Source: Saccharothrix deserti (GTDB taxonomy: Bacteria; Actinomycetota; Actinomycetes; Mycobacteriales; Pseudonocardiaceae). From it: a stretch of 64,000 nucleotides of DNA. Numbering within the stretch: position 1 is the stretch's first letter; every line of letters begins with the position of its first letter. The notes beneath the pieces are model-generated. The model saw nothing but the letters and a program-made list of their open reading frames with translations. It was not told the DNA's origin and did not search any database. Positions 1-8,521 of this stretch are shown here, one piece after another. The translations under genes were made by a program, and so were the position numbers. Location: contig NZ_VKAB01000021.1 in the NCBI RefSeq assembly GCF_009769385.1, positions 167,751-231,750 of the forward strand, given 5' to 3'.

Positions 1-277
1 CCCCGAACCCCGGCAACGGGCACGCCACCGCGGGCAGCCGCGCGGGCGTCGTGAGCAGCGGGTGGTCGGCCAGCCGGTGCACCGCGCGCGGCCTGGGCGG
101 CTCGGTCTCCGCGGGCTGGATGACGGGCGCGCCGGACACCGCCACCGCCCGGCCGCTGATCCGCTGGGACGTTTCGAGTTGCGTGATGCCCCCGAGACCC
201 AGCACGCACAACACGATCATCGAGAACACGCCGATGAGGACGATCGGGTTGTTCTTGGGCTCCCCGGGCGTGTGCAC
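1..277 (-). CDS. Neutral zinc metallopeptidase paralogue, 5' part only (runs off window)
   Basis: The reading frame starts at GTG 277 on the minus strand behind a GGAGG ribosome-binding site and is still open at base 1, so only about 92 residues are visible. The N-terminus (VHTPGEPKNNP) is followed by one hydrophobic segment, then a linker and the stretch HPLLTTPARLPAVACPLPG. That stretch lines up with NPIHAAGLGAFNIDGCPLP in the gene just upstream, so I read it as a tandem paralogue of the same membrane-anchored metallopeptidase family. The catalytic HExxH would lie outside the window. It starts 15 bp after the stop of the upstream gene, so the two are probably one operon. Confidence 0.7.
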   Translation of the reverse strand, partial: MHTPGEPKNNPIVLIGVFSMIVLCVLGLGGITQLETSQRISGRAVAVSGAPVIQPAETEPPRPRAVHRLADHPLLTTPARLPAVACPLPGFG

Positions 278-292
278 GGTCCTCCAGTCGGG

Positions 293-1579
293 TCAGCTGA
301 CGTCCGCCGCGCTCGCCACCCAAGTGTTGCACGCGCTCGTCACGTTGTTCTTGAAGCCGTGGTCCACCCACGCGGCGTTCCGCTCGGGCGCGCCGTGGTC
401 CCGGTTGGGGTAGATCGGGTAGTCACCGCGGTTTCCCGCGTCCGTCAACGCCACCGAGATCACGTCGGCGGGAATCGCGCCGTGCGACAGGGGCGCCAGC
501 GTCATCCCGCCGAAGCACGTCGCCTGGAGCTCCTTGCGCCGGTTGAGGTCGAGGCCTTCCGGGGTGTCCCAGCCGCCCTTCTCGTACTGCGCCTGGCCGG
601 ACGCCCGCAGGATGCCGGACAGCCACTGGATGTGGTGGCCGTACTCGTGCGCGAGCTGCCCCAGGTACTTGCCGGGGTGGTTCGGGTTCGCCGCGCCCTG
701 CTCGTTGGCGTAGTGGTTCGGCGTCCAGTAGATCGTGCCGTCGCAGTACATGGCGGTGCGGTCCGGGCCCATGGAGCCGCACGTGTTGGTGATCTGAGAG
801 GTCACCATGACCAGCTCGACCGGCTGGTAGGGCAGGTTCGCGCGCTCGAACGACGGCTTCCACATCGCCTCGATGCACGGCAGCGCGGCCCTCAGGAACT
901 GGTCCTGACCGGCGGGCGAGTAGTCCATGGACGGCAGCGGGCAGCCATCGATGTTGAACGCGCCCAGGCCCGCCGCGTGGATCGGGTTGTCGCCCAGGGC
1001 GATGACGGCCTTCGGGCCGGACTTCGGCGTGCTGGTCGACGTGGACCGCGTGCTGCTCTCGGTCGTGGTCGTCGTCGTGGTGGTGGTCTCCGTCGTCGGT
1101 TCCGGCGTGTACGTGTAGCTCGCGTACCCGGCGTTGCCCGAATCGCTCGCCTCCTTGGAACCGCTGGTCGCGGCCACGATGCCGATCGTGACGACACCGA
1201 GCACGAGGAAGCCGACCAGCAGCACCGCCACCAGCGGGCCCTTGCTCTTCTTGTGCGGCAGCGGCGGGTACGGCATCGGCGCCGGACCCCAGCCCGGAGG
1301 CGATCCGGGCGGCGGACCCCAGTTCGCGGGCGGCGGCTGCGGCGCGCCCACAGGCGGGGGCGCGGCCATCGGGGGCGGCATCACGGGGGCCTGCTGCGGC
1401 CACGACTGCCGAGGTTGCGGACCGGTCGGCGGGGCCTGCGCCGGCGGCGGCTGCTGCGCCGGCCACTGGCGGGTCGGCTGGGGCTGCTGGGGTTGTCGGG
1501 GGTTCAGCGGGGCGGGCATCGGCGGCGGTCCGACCGGTCGTGGTGGCGGCCAGCCACCCGGCGGCGGTGGTTGCGTCAT
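293..1579 (-). CDS. Membrane-anchored neutral zinc metallopeptidase (YpfJ-like)
   Basis: This 428-residue protein has a very proline/glutamine-rich cytoplasmic N-terminus (about 1-105), one transmembrane helix (about 110-135: LVAVLLVGFLVLGVVTIGIV), a Ser/Thr-rich linker and an extracellular peptidase domain. The domain carries HEYGH (HExxH), inside LAHEYGHHIQWLSG, and nearby cysteines, as in the putative neutral zinc metallopeptidase family (Pfam Zn_peptidase). The substrate is unknown. ATG 1579 follows a GGGGGACC site. A second paralogue follows 15 bp downstream. Confidence 0.85.
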   Translation of the reverse strand: MTQPPPPGGWPPPRPVGPPPMPAPLNPRQPQQPQPTRQWPAQQPPPAQAPPTGPQPRQSWPQQAPVMPPPMAAPPPVGAPQPPPANWGPPPGSPPGWGPAPMPYPPLPHKKSKGPLVAVLLVGFLVLGVVTIGIVAATSGSKEASDSGNAGYASYTYTPEPTTETTTTTTTTTESSTRSTSTSTPKSGPKAVIALGDNPIHAAGLGAFNIDGCPLPSMDYSPAGQDQFLRAALPCIEAMWKPSFERANLPYQPVELVMVTSQITNTCGSMGPDRTAMYCDGTIYWTPNHYANEQGAANPNHPGKYLGQLAHEYGHHIQWLSGILRASGQAQYEKGGWDTPEGLDLNRRKELQATCFGGMTLAPLSHGAIPADVISVALTDAGNRGDYPIYPNRDHGAPERNAAWVDHGFKNNVTSACNTWVASAADVS

Positions 1580-1654
1580 CGCTGGTGGTCCCCCATATCG
1601 CGGATGCCCGAATCAGCACAAGAGCTTAGGCGAACTCCGCTATCCTCCGCGGCC

Positions 1655-3304
1655 GTGTTGAAAAACTGGGGAGCGGCGGCCATCTGCGCGGTCGCGCTGT
1701 GCGCGGGTGCCGGCACAGCGTTGGCGCAGCCGAGCGGCACAGCCGGTCTGCCCGGAACGGTCGGCGCCGACGTGCGGCTCAAACTGGAGCGCGACGGCAG
1801 GCTGACCGTGACCGAGGTGGTCACCGTCCCCGAGGGCAGGACGGCCACGAGGGTCGTTCCGCTGCGCGTCTCCGTCGGCGCCGACCGCGACCGGGTGTTC
1901 CAGGTCAGCGACGTGGCCGTGGAGGGCAAGGGCACGGCTTCGGCATCGGCCGACGAGCTGACGATCGCGCTGCAGGCGGGCACGTCCACGGTCAAGTACG
2001 CCGTGGTGGGCACCGTCGCGAAGATCGGTGACACCCTGGAGGTGCGCTGGCAGCCCGCGAGCGGCTGGGACACCGCGCTCGACTCGGTGAAGGTCTCCGT
2101 GATCACGCCGGACGCGCCCAGGTCGGTGAACTGCCTGGCCGGCGAGCCGGGCACGGCCAAGCCGTGCACCAGCGCGGAGCTGGGCGACGGCCGCGGCGTG
2201 CGGGCGACCGAGATCAGCCTGGCCGCCGGTGAGCGGATCGACGTGGCGGTCGGGCTGCAGGAGGGCGCCGCGCCGGCCAACGCGCTGGTCGAGGAGACCT
2301 CCGGGCTGGCGGCGGCGTTCGCGCTGACCCCCGCGACCGGCGCCGGACTCGGTGGGCTGGTCCTGCTGCTGCTCGGCGGCGGGTTGTCGTTGTGGTACCT
2401 CCGCGGACGTGACGCGCGGGCGTTGGCCGGTGACGTCGGGCCGGTGAACGTGCTGGTCACCGACGGTTCCGGGCGGATGGCGTTCGCCTCGCCGGACGGG
2501 GTGCTGCCCGGTCAGGTCGGGACCGTGGTGGACGAGCACGTGGACGTGGTCGACGTGACCGCGACGATCGTGGACCTCGCGGTGCGCAACTACGTGTGGA
2601 TCGAGGAGGTCGACGGGCACGACTGGCGGTTCGTGCGGCGCAACCCGGCCGACCCTTCGCTGTCCGGGTACGAGCGCGCGGTGTACGACGCCTTGTTGCC
2701 CGACGGAGTGGACGCGGTGCTGTTGTCCGAGCTCAGGGGCAGGCGGATCGACCTGTCTCGCGTGCGGGACGAGTTGTACGCCGACGTGGTGGCCAAGAAC
2801 TGGTTCGCCCGGCGGCCGGACGCCGAGCGCAGCCTGTGGTGGTGGGCCGGGGGCGCGCTGGGGCTGGTCGGTGTGGTGCTGACGGTGGTGTTGGCGCTGG
2901 TCGGCGGGGCGGCGTTGTTCGGATTGGCGGTCGTGGTGGCCGGTGTGGCGCTGGCCGTGGGCGCGCGTTCCATGCCCGCTCGGACCAAGCGCGGCAGTGC
3001 CTTGTTGGAGCACGTGCGGGGGTTGCGCGGGTATCTGCACACGGCGACGCCCCAGGACATCCCTGATTCCGATCGGGAGATGGTGTTCTCGCGGTCGCTG
3101 CCCTACGCGGTCGTGCTGGGGGAGACGGAGCGGTGGCTGGCGACGTTCGCCGGCACGCGGCCGGGGCTGTACTGGTTCGGCGAGGCCGAGGAGGGCGGAG
3201 AGAGCGGGGACCTGCGGCGGTTCGCGCAGCGGTTCCCGGCGTTCCTCGGTGCGCTGGACGGTGTGCTGGCACAGGCCGGCCACCTGCGGTCGCTGCGGGG
3301 CTGA
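1655..3304 (+). CDS. DUF2207 domain membrane protein
   Basis: About 549 residues. It begins with a signal peptide (about 1-27, ending GTALAQ), followed by an extracytoplasmic beta-rich region (about 30-220), a first membrane helix (about 230-250), a cytoplasmic domain, and a hydrophobic pair near 390-430. The arrangement is typical of DUF2207 proteins, whose function is unknown. The frame stays open far upstream, so the start was chosen at GTG 1655 (TTG 1658 is the alternative), where the signal peptide begins. There is no clear ribosome-binding site, and TATCCT at 1641-1646 would suit a nearly leaderless mRNA. It is transcribed divergently from the metallopeptidase genes. Confidence 0.75.
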   Translation: MLKNWGAAAICAVALCAGAGTALAQPSGTAGLPGTVGADVRLKLERDGRLTVTEVVTVPEGRTATRVVPLRVSVGADRDRVFQVSDVAVEGKGTASASADELTIALQAGTSTVKYAVVGTVAKIGDTLEVRWQPASGWDTALDSVKVSVITPDAPRSVNCLAGEPGTAKPCTSAELGDGRGVRATEISLAAGERIDVAVGLQEGAAPANALVEETSGLAAAFALTPATGAGLGGLVLLLLGGGLSLWYLRGRDARALAGDVGPVNVLVTDGSGRMAFASPDGVLPGQVGTVVDEHVDVVDVTATIVDLAVRNYVWIEEVDGHDWRFVRRNPADPSLSGYERAVYDALLPDGVDAVLLSELRGRRIDLSRVRDELYADVVAKNWFARRPDAERSLWWWAGGALGLVGVVLTVVLALVGGAALFGLAVVVAGVALAVGARSMPARTKRGSALLEHVRGLRGYLHTATPQDIPDSDREMVFSRSLPYAVVLGETERWLATFAGTRPGLYWFGEAEEGGESGDLRRFAQRFPAFLGALDGVLAQAGHLRSLRG

Positions 3305-3641
3305 CCCGCTTTTCACTCGAAAGTGATCTTGCCATCCATCGAACGCCAGTTCGACAACTGAGCCGTCCCCAGAACGCAAGCCCGCGGGCGGCAGGCGAGG
3401 GTTCCGAGGACGTAGGCCGAAACCACCCCGGTGTCCACACGCGCCGGCTCCACCGGGTGGGTGGTCTGTTGAGACGGGCAGTGGTCCGGGCCGGGCACGG
3501 CGTGTTCCCGGTACCGGATCGACCGTCGACGCGCTGGTCGGCCGGTCCGAACCCGGTCGGTTCGCGTTGGGCGTAGCAGGGGGTCGTCGCGGGTGGGCGA
3601 CCATCGAGCCCGGTGGTGGTGTGAACCCGTAGGCTGCGTTC
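3305..3641. other. Intergenic region without a convincing gene
   Basis: No supported coding region is seen in these 337 bases. A small hairpin (TCACT/AGTGA with CGAA loop, 3313-3326) follows the DUF2207 stop and may end its transcript. A TAGGCT box at 3630-3635 lies 6 nt before ATG 3642 and would fit a leaderless start for the M16 operon. Confidence 0.5.
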
Positions 3642-4940
3642 ATGGCGCTACCCGAACTGCACAGGTTCACGCTTCCCAACGGTCTGCGGGTGGTGCTCGC
3701 ACCCGACCGCAGCGCCCCGGTCGTCGGGGTGAGCGTGCACTACGACGTGGGCTTCCGCTCCGAGCCCGAGGGGCGGACGGGGTTCGCTCACCTCTTCGAG
3801 CACCTCATGTTCCAGGGCAGCGAGAGCCTGGAGAAGCTGGCCCACTTCCGGCACGTGCAGTCCTCGGGCGGCACGTTCAACGGGTCCACGCACCCCGACT
3901 ACACCGACTACTACCAGGTGCTGCCGTCGGCGGCCCTGGAGCGGGCTCTGTTCCTCGAGGCGGACCGCATGCGGGCGCCCAAGATCACCGAAGAGAACCT
4001 GCGCAACCAGATCGACGTGGTGAAGGAGGAGATTCGACTCAACGTGCTGAACCGGCCGTACGGGGGGTTCCCGTGGATCCTCCTGCCACCGGTCCTGTTC
4101 CAGACCTTCCCGAACGCGCACAACGGCTACGGCGACTTCACCGACCTGGAGAACGCCACCGTGGACGACTGCGCCGCGTTCTTCGACACCTACTACGCGC
4201 CGGGCAACGCCGTGCTGACGGTGGCGGGCGACTTCGACCCCGAAGGGGCGAAGGCACTCGTCGAGAAGCACTTCGGTGACGTGCCCGCCCGTCCGGTGCC
4301 GCCCCGGCCGTCGTTCGCCGAGGCAGCGCCGAAGGGCGAGCTGCGCGCCGAGCACACCGACAAGCACGCGCCGATGCCCGCCATCGCCCTGGGCTACCGC
4401 ATCCCGGACCCGGTGACCGAGGTGGAGGGCTACCTCACCTACCTGGTGCTGGCCGGTGTGCTGACCGACGGCGACGGGTCGCGGCTCCAGCAGCGGCTGG
4501 TGCACCGCGACGCGATCGTGGTGGACGTCGGCGCCGGGTGCGGTCTGTTCGGGCCGTTGGAGGCGCGCGACCCCGACACGTTCAGCATCACCGCGATCCA
4601 CCCGCCGGAGGTCACCTCCGAGGACGTCATCGCGGCGGTGGACGAGGAGCTGCTGAAGTTGGCCGAGGAAGGGCCGACGGAGCAGGAACTGGCGAAGGTC
4701 ACCGCCCGCTGGGTGTCCACCATGCACCGCGAGCACGACCGGCTGACCAGCCGGACGCTGGGTCTCGGGTCGGCCGAGCTGCTGTTCGGGCGGGCCGAGC
4801 TGCTCTACGACCTGCCGGAGAAGCTGTCCCGCATCACCACCGACGAGGTCGCCGCGGCGGCCAAGGCGCTGCGGCCGGACTCGCGCGCCGTCCTGATCCT
4901 CAACCCTGCTGACACCGCTGTTGACGGAGGTACCGAGTGA
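3642..4940 (+). CDS. M16 family zinc peptidase, catalytic member
   Basis: This 432-residue protein has the inverted zinc motif HxxEH (His50-Leu-Phe-Glu53-His54). The third zinc ligand is probably Glu130 in NQIDVVKEE, the usual distance downstream. The two M16 half-domains occupy the whole length. M16 peptidases degrade peptides held inside a clamshell and often work with a non-catalytic partner, which is what the next gene looks like. The two genes overlap by 4 bp (GTGA). The substrate cannot be told from sequence; a role in cleaving peptides or processing a secreted peptide is inference. Confidence 0.88.
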   Translation: MALPELHRFTLPNGLRVVLAPDRSAPVVGVSVHYDVGFRSEPEGRTGFAHLFEHLMFQGSESLEKLAHFRHVQSSGGTFNGSTHPDYTDYYQVLPSAALERALFLEADRMRAPKITEENLRNQIDVVKEEIRLNVLNRPYGGFPWILLPPVLFQTFPNAHNGYGDFTDLENATVDDCAAFFDTYYAPGNAVLTVAGDFDPEGAKALVEKHFGDVPARPVPPRPSFAEAAPKGELRAEHTDKHAPMPAIALGYRIPDPVTEVEGYLTYLVLAGVLTDGDGSRLQQRLVHRDAIVVDVGAGCGLFGPLEARDPDTFSITAIHPPEVTSEDVIAAVDEELLKLAEEGPTEQELAKVTARWVSTMHREHDRLTSRTLGLGSAELLFGRAELLYDLPEKLSRITTDEVAAAAKALRPDSRAVLILNPADTAVDGGTE

Positions 4941-6325
4941 GCGCCCCGACCAAGCACCGCAGTGCCGAGGAGATCGGCCGCACGGCGCTCGGGCCTCGCC
5001 CGTTCCCCGAGCTGGGCGAGCAGCGGGCGGCCGCGGACCTGGACACCGTCGACACGACGCTGGCCAACGGCCTGCGCGTGATCGCGGTGCGCCGGTCGTC
5101 GGTGCCGCTGGTGGAAGTGCGGCTGCGGATCCCGTTCGGCGACCCGGCGTCGACCAGCGTCGGCTCGACGCACTCGGCGCGCGCCGAGGTGCTGGCGAAC
5201 ACCGTGCTCACCGGCACGTCGACCCGCAGCCGGGTCGACGTGGACACCGAGCTGGCGCTCGTCGGCGGCGAGCTGGACGCGGTGGTCGACCCGGAGCGGC
5301 TGGCGTTCTCCGGCAACGCGCTGGTGTCCGGTTTCGGCACCGTGCTGGACGTGCTGCGCGACGTGCTCACCGGCGCGACCTACCCGGTCGAGGAGGTCGA
5401 GCGGGAGCGGGCGCGGCTGGTGGAGCGGATCCGGCTGGCGCGGTCGCAGCCGAACGTGATCGCGCGGGAGGCGCTGCAGCGCCACCTGTACGGCGACCAC
5501 CCGTTCGCCAAGGAGATGCCCGAGGCGGACGAGGTCGCGGCGGTGACGCGGGACGACGTGCTCGCGCTGCACTCGTCGGCCGTGCTGCCGCGCGGGTCGG
5601 TGCTGGTCGTCGTGGGCGACGTGGAGCCGGACGCGGCGGTGCGCGCGGTCGAGGGCGCGCTGGGCGGCTGGACCGGTGACGGCACCGCGGTCACGTTGTC
5701 GCCGCTGCCGGTCGTGCAGGGCGGCGACGTGCTGCTGGTGCACCGGCCCGGCGCCGTGCAGTCGCAGATCCGGCTCGCCGGGCGCGGCTTGGAGCGCACC
5801 GACGAGCGGTACCCGGCGTTGCAGCTGGCGAACCTGGTGTTCGGCGGGTTCTTCTCCTCCCGGCTGGTGGAGAACATCCGCGAGGACAAGGGCTACACCT
5901 ACAGCGCCCGGTCGCACCCGGAGTTCACGCCGGGTGGGGCGACGCTGCTGGTGGACGCCGACACGGCGAGCGAGGTGACCGCGGCGGCGCTGCTGGAGAC
6001 CCGGTACGAGCTGGGTCGGCTGGGCCTGGTGCCGCCGTCGGACTCCGAGGTCGACACCGCGCGCCGGTACGCGATCGGGTCGCTGCTGACCGCGACCTCG
6101 TCGCAGGGCGGGTTGGCGTCGTTCCTGGTGAACCTCGCCGGCCTGGGGTTGGGCGTGGAGTGGTTCCTCGGGCACCCGGAACGGCTGGCGCAGGTCACCG
6201 TCGAGCAGGTCACCGAGGTGGCGCTGGAGTTCTTCGCGCCGAGTTCGTTCACCGGCGTGCTGGTGGGCGACGCGGAACTGCTGGCCCCGCAGCTGCGGGC
6301 GCTGGGCGGTGTGACCCTGCCGTGA
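4937..6325 (+). CDS. M16 peptidase homologue lacking zinc motif
   Basis: 462 residues with M16 fold landmarks (ANGLRVI near the N-terminus, GGFFSSRLVENIREDKGYTY in the second half). The HxxEH position is replaced by THSARAEVLANTVL, so it should not bind catalytic zinc. Such subunits pair with a catalytic M16 protein and supply the substrate-binding Arg/Tyr region, here RLVENIREDKGYTYS. GTG 4937 follows GGAGG (4926-4930) and overlaps the stop of the catalytic gene by 4 bp, indicating coupled, roughly equal translation of the two subunits. Confidence 0.87.
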   Translation: MSAPTKHRSAEEIGRTALGPRPFPELGEQRAAADLDTVDTTLANGLRVIAVRRSSVPLVEVRLRIPFGDPASTSVGSTHSARAEVLANTVLTGTSTRSRVDVDTELALVGGELDAVVDPERLAFSGNALVSGFGTVLDVLRDVLTGATYPVEEVERERARLVERIRLARSQPNVIAREALQRHLYGDHPFAKEMPEADEVAAVTRDDVLALHSSAVLPRGSVLVVVGDVEPDAAVRAVEGALGGWTGDGTAVTLSPLPVVQGGDVLLVHRPGAVQSQIRLAGRGLERTDERYPALQLANLVFGGFFSSRLVENIREDKGYTYSARSHPEFTPGGATLLVDADTASEVTAAALLETRYELGRLGLVPPSDSEVDTARRYAIGSLLTATSSQGGLASFLVNLAGLGLGVEWFLGHPERLAQVTVEQVTEVALEFFAPSSFTGVLVGDAELLAPQLRALGGVTLP

Positions 6326-7272
6326 GCTTCGAGCTGGTGGAACTGCCGGCCCTGTCGAGGTTCACCGTGGACCGCCGGGAGCCGTTGCGCGGCGACGCGC
6401 AGCGCATCGCGCAGTTGTGGCCGAAGGCGCGTGTCCTCACGGTGGACGCGCACGGTCGGACGTTGGTGGCCGACCAGGCATCGCGCCTGGTCGACCGCCC
6501 CGCCACCGAGTTCGGTGACGGTCCGCCGGACACCGCCGTGCTGCTCGGCGAGCAGGACGGCGTGGCGTACTGGGCGGTTCCGCTGACCGAGGACGAGACG
6601 GACGTCTCGGCGCCCACCGGTCGGGCCTGGTTCAACCCGGAGCTGACGGACGAGCCGCAGTGGCTCGACCTGCGGGCGTGCGGCGCGTTGCTGGACGACA
6701 CCGGCGCGGGCCTGTTCACGTCGGCGGTGTCGTTGTTCCACTGGCACCGGTCGGCGAGGTTCTGCGCGGCGTGCGGCGGGCCGACGGAGTCGGTCAAGGC
6801 GGGTTGGACGCGGGTCTGCGCGCAGTGCGGACGCGAGGAGTACCCGCGCACCGACGCGGCGGTGATCTGCCTGGTCCACGACGGCGCGGACCAGGTGCTG
6901 CTCGCCCGCGGCGAGGGGTGGCCCGAGGGGCGTTACTCGGTGCTGGCCGGGTTCGTCGAGGCCGGCGAGTCGCTGGAGGCGTGCGTGGCGCGGGAGATCG
7001 TGGAGGAGGTCGGCGTCGAGGTCAGCGGTATCCGCTACCTCGGGAGCCAGCCGTGGCCGTTCCCGCGGTCGTTGATGGTGGGGTTCGAGGCGGTGGCCGA
7101 CCCGACCGACCCGTTGCGGCTCGCGGACGGTGAGATCGCCCAGGCCAGGTGGGTCAGTCGGGCCGACGTGCGGCGGGCGCTCGCCGAGCCGGGCAGCGTG
7201 CCGGACCTGCTGCTCGCGCCGGGGGCGTCCATCGCCTACCGGATGATCCAGTCGTGGGCCGCCGTCGGCTGA
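6322..7272 (+). CDS. nudC: NAD(+)/NADH diphosphatase (Nudix, decapping type)
   Basis: 316 residues. It has a zinc ribbon (CAACGG...CAQCG), the Nudix box (GFVEAGESLEACVAREIVEEVGV, read as G-x5-E-x7-REIVEEVGV) and the downstream SQPWPFPRS motif specific to NADH pyrophosphatases. The family hydrolyses NAD(H) to NMN(H) and AMP and can remove NAD caps from RNA. The start was set at GTG 6322, which overlaps the M16 stop by 4 bp. The frame opens further upstream, but that part lies inside the M16 gene. It is the third gene of the M16-M16-nudC operon; a functional link between peptide turnover and NAD turnover is not known to me. Confidence 0.92.
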   Translation: MSFELVELPALSRFTVDRREPLRGDAQRIAQLWPKARVLTVDAHGRTLVADQASRLVDRPATEFGDGPPDTAVLLGEQDGVAYWAVPLTEDETDVSAPTGRAWFNPELTDEPQWLDLRACGALLDDTGAGLFTSAVSLFHWHRSARFCAACGGPTESVKAGWTRVCAQCGREEYPRTDAAVICLVHDGADQVLLARGEGWPEGRYSVLAGFVEAGESLEACVAREIVEEVGVEVSGIRYLGSQPWPFPRSLMVGFEAVADPTDPLRLADGEIAQARWVSRADVRRALAEPGSVPDLLLAPGASIAYRMIQSWAAVG

Positions 7273-7281
7273 CCCGGCTGG

Positions 7282-8064
7282 TCAGGCGGGTTGTGCCTGG
7301 AGCAGTTCCGGCCAGGCCAACCCGCGCACGAAGTCCGCGTAGCGGTGCCAGGTGATCTCCGGCAGTTCGGCGTGCAGCCGGGGTAGGTCGATGTCGGTGC
7401 CCACCTCGGTGAAGTAGCCGAACATCGCGGCCAGGTCCGCCGAGTAGCGCGCCACCACGTCCAACGGCGGGCAGTGGTGGCGGATCGGGTGGCCGATGGC
7501 GGCCGTCAGCGCTTCGGCCATGGCCGCCGGGGTGAGGGTTTCACCGGCCAGGTCGAGGCGCCTGCCCGCGAAGCGGTCGGGTTGTTCCAGTGCCAGGGCC
7601 GCGACGTCGGCGATGTCGCGCACGGCGACCAGGTGCAGTTCGCGGTCGGACGGCAGGGGCAGGTGGAACGTGCCCTCGCGGAGGCCGTTCAGCGTCCAGT
7701 CGCCGAACTTGTCGTCGATGAACGCCGCCGGTCCGAGAACCGTCCACCGCGGACCGGCGGTGACCAGGTGTTCCTCGATGCGCTGCTTGCTGTCGAAGTG
7801 CGGGATGCCCGTGCCGCGGTCGGCGTTGGACGCCGAGGTGAACACGATGTGCTCCACGTCCCGGGCGGCGTCGATCAGAGCGATGCCGTGGCGGGTCTCG
7901 GCGTCTGTGTCGGTGCCGAACGGTGTGGTGACGGCGAAGACCGAGCGGACGCCGTGCAGCGCCGTGCGCAGTGAGGTCGGGTCCTCGAAGTCGCCGTGCG
8001 CGATGTCCGCTCCCAGGCGCTGGAGTTCTTGTGCGGCAGGGCTTTGCGGGTTGCGGGTGAGGGC
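7282..8064 (-). pseudogene. NmrA-family NAD(P)-binding protein, 5'-truncated
   Basis: The frame reads ALTRNPQSPAAQELQRLG (from 8064), then VFAVTTPFGTDTDAE, GIPHFDSKQRIEEHL and an NmrA-like C-terminus, matching NmrA/TMR-like oxidoreductases from about residue 28 onward. The N-terminal Rossmann strand with its GATGxxG motif is absent. Upstream in the same frame there is no ATG or GTG, and a TGA comes about nine codons before the homology starts. The first possible start, GTG 7857, would remove about 70 more residues. The other minus-strand frames there do not encode the missing part. Homology ends exactly where the divergent MarR gene begins, so I read it as inactivated by deletion. Confidence 0.72.
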
Positions 8065-8460
8065 ATGGAACAGCGGATCGAGGCCGTGGCCGGGTGTTCA
8101 CTGCTCGAACACGAGGCCCTGTACCGGATCGACATGAACGGGCGCCTGCTGATGTCCGAGTTGTCGGACCTGCTCGCGGTCAGCCCCAGCGGTGTCACAC
8201 GATTGATCGAACGGCTGGTCCGGCGCGGCTGGGTCGCGCGTGAGCAGCCGCCGGAGAACCGCCGGGTCGTGTACGCGGTGCTGACCGACGACGGGCGGCG
8301 GGTGTTGGCCGCCACGAGCGCCCCCGCGTACCGCGAGTCGGTGGCCGAGGAGTTCGCCGCGCCGCTGAGTGACCGCGATGTCACGGATCTGAAGCGCATC
8401 GGGCGGAAACTGTTGGAGGCGCACGGCAAATGGGACACCAAGCGGTTCGCGACCGACTAA
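8065..8460 (+). CDS. MarR-family regulator, probably 5'-truncated
   Basis: 131 residues with the MarR winged helix: MSELSDLLAVSPSGVTRLIERLVRRGWV (recognition helices) and the wing REQPPENRRVVYAVLTDDGRR. Homology begins at MEQRIEAVAGCSLLEHEALYRI. About 25-30 residues of the usual first helix, which forms the dimer interface, are missing. The coding sequence would begin at ATG 8065, directly against the truncated NmrA gene, with only a weak GTGAGGG site lying in NmrA-derived sequence and no space for a promoter. MarR/NmrA pairs usually sit head to head with the regulator controlling the oxidoreductase. It may be a dead gene or a shortened protein. Confidence 0.65.
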   Translation: MEQRIEAVAGCSLLEHEALYRIDMNGRLLMSELSDLLAVSPSGVTRLIERLVRRGWVAREQPPENRRVVYAVLTDDGRRVLAATSAPAYRESVAEEFAAPLSDRDVTDLKRIGRKLLEAHGKWDTKRFATD

Positions 8461-8521
8461 CGTCGGCAGTCCGACCCGCCCGTGTGGCGGCCGTGGTCCT
8501 ACTCGCCCGTTGGGGGTCGCC

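Noticed and set aside
1071..1096. Simple (GTGGTC)n-like stretch as a regulatory repeat
   Set aside because: It encodes the Thr-rich linker of the metallopeptidase, so it is explained by the protein.
62..1654. Long plus-strand open frame continuous with the DUF2207 gene
   Set aside because: It is antisense to the metallopeptidase gene and is low-complexity Arg/Gly/Pro sequence. The signal peptide at 1655 marks the real start.
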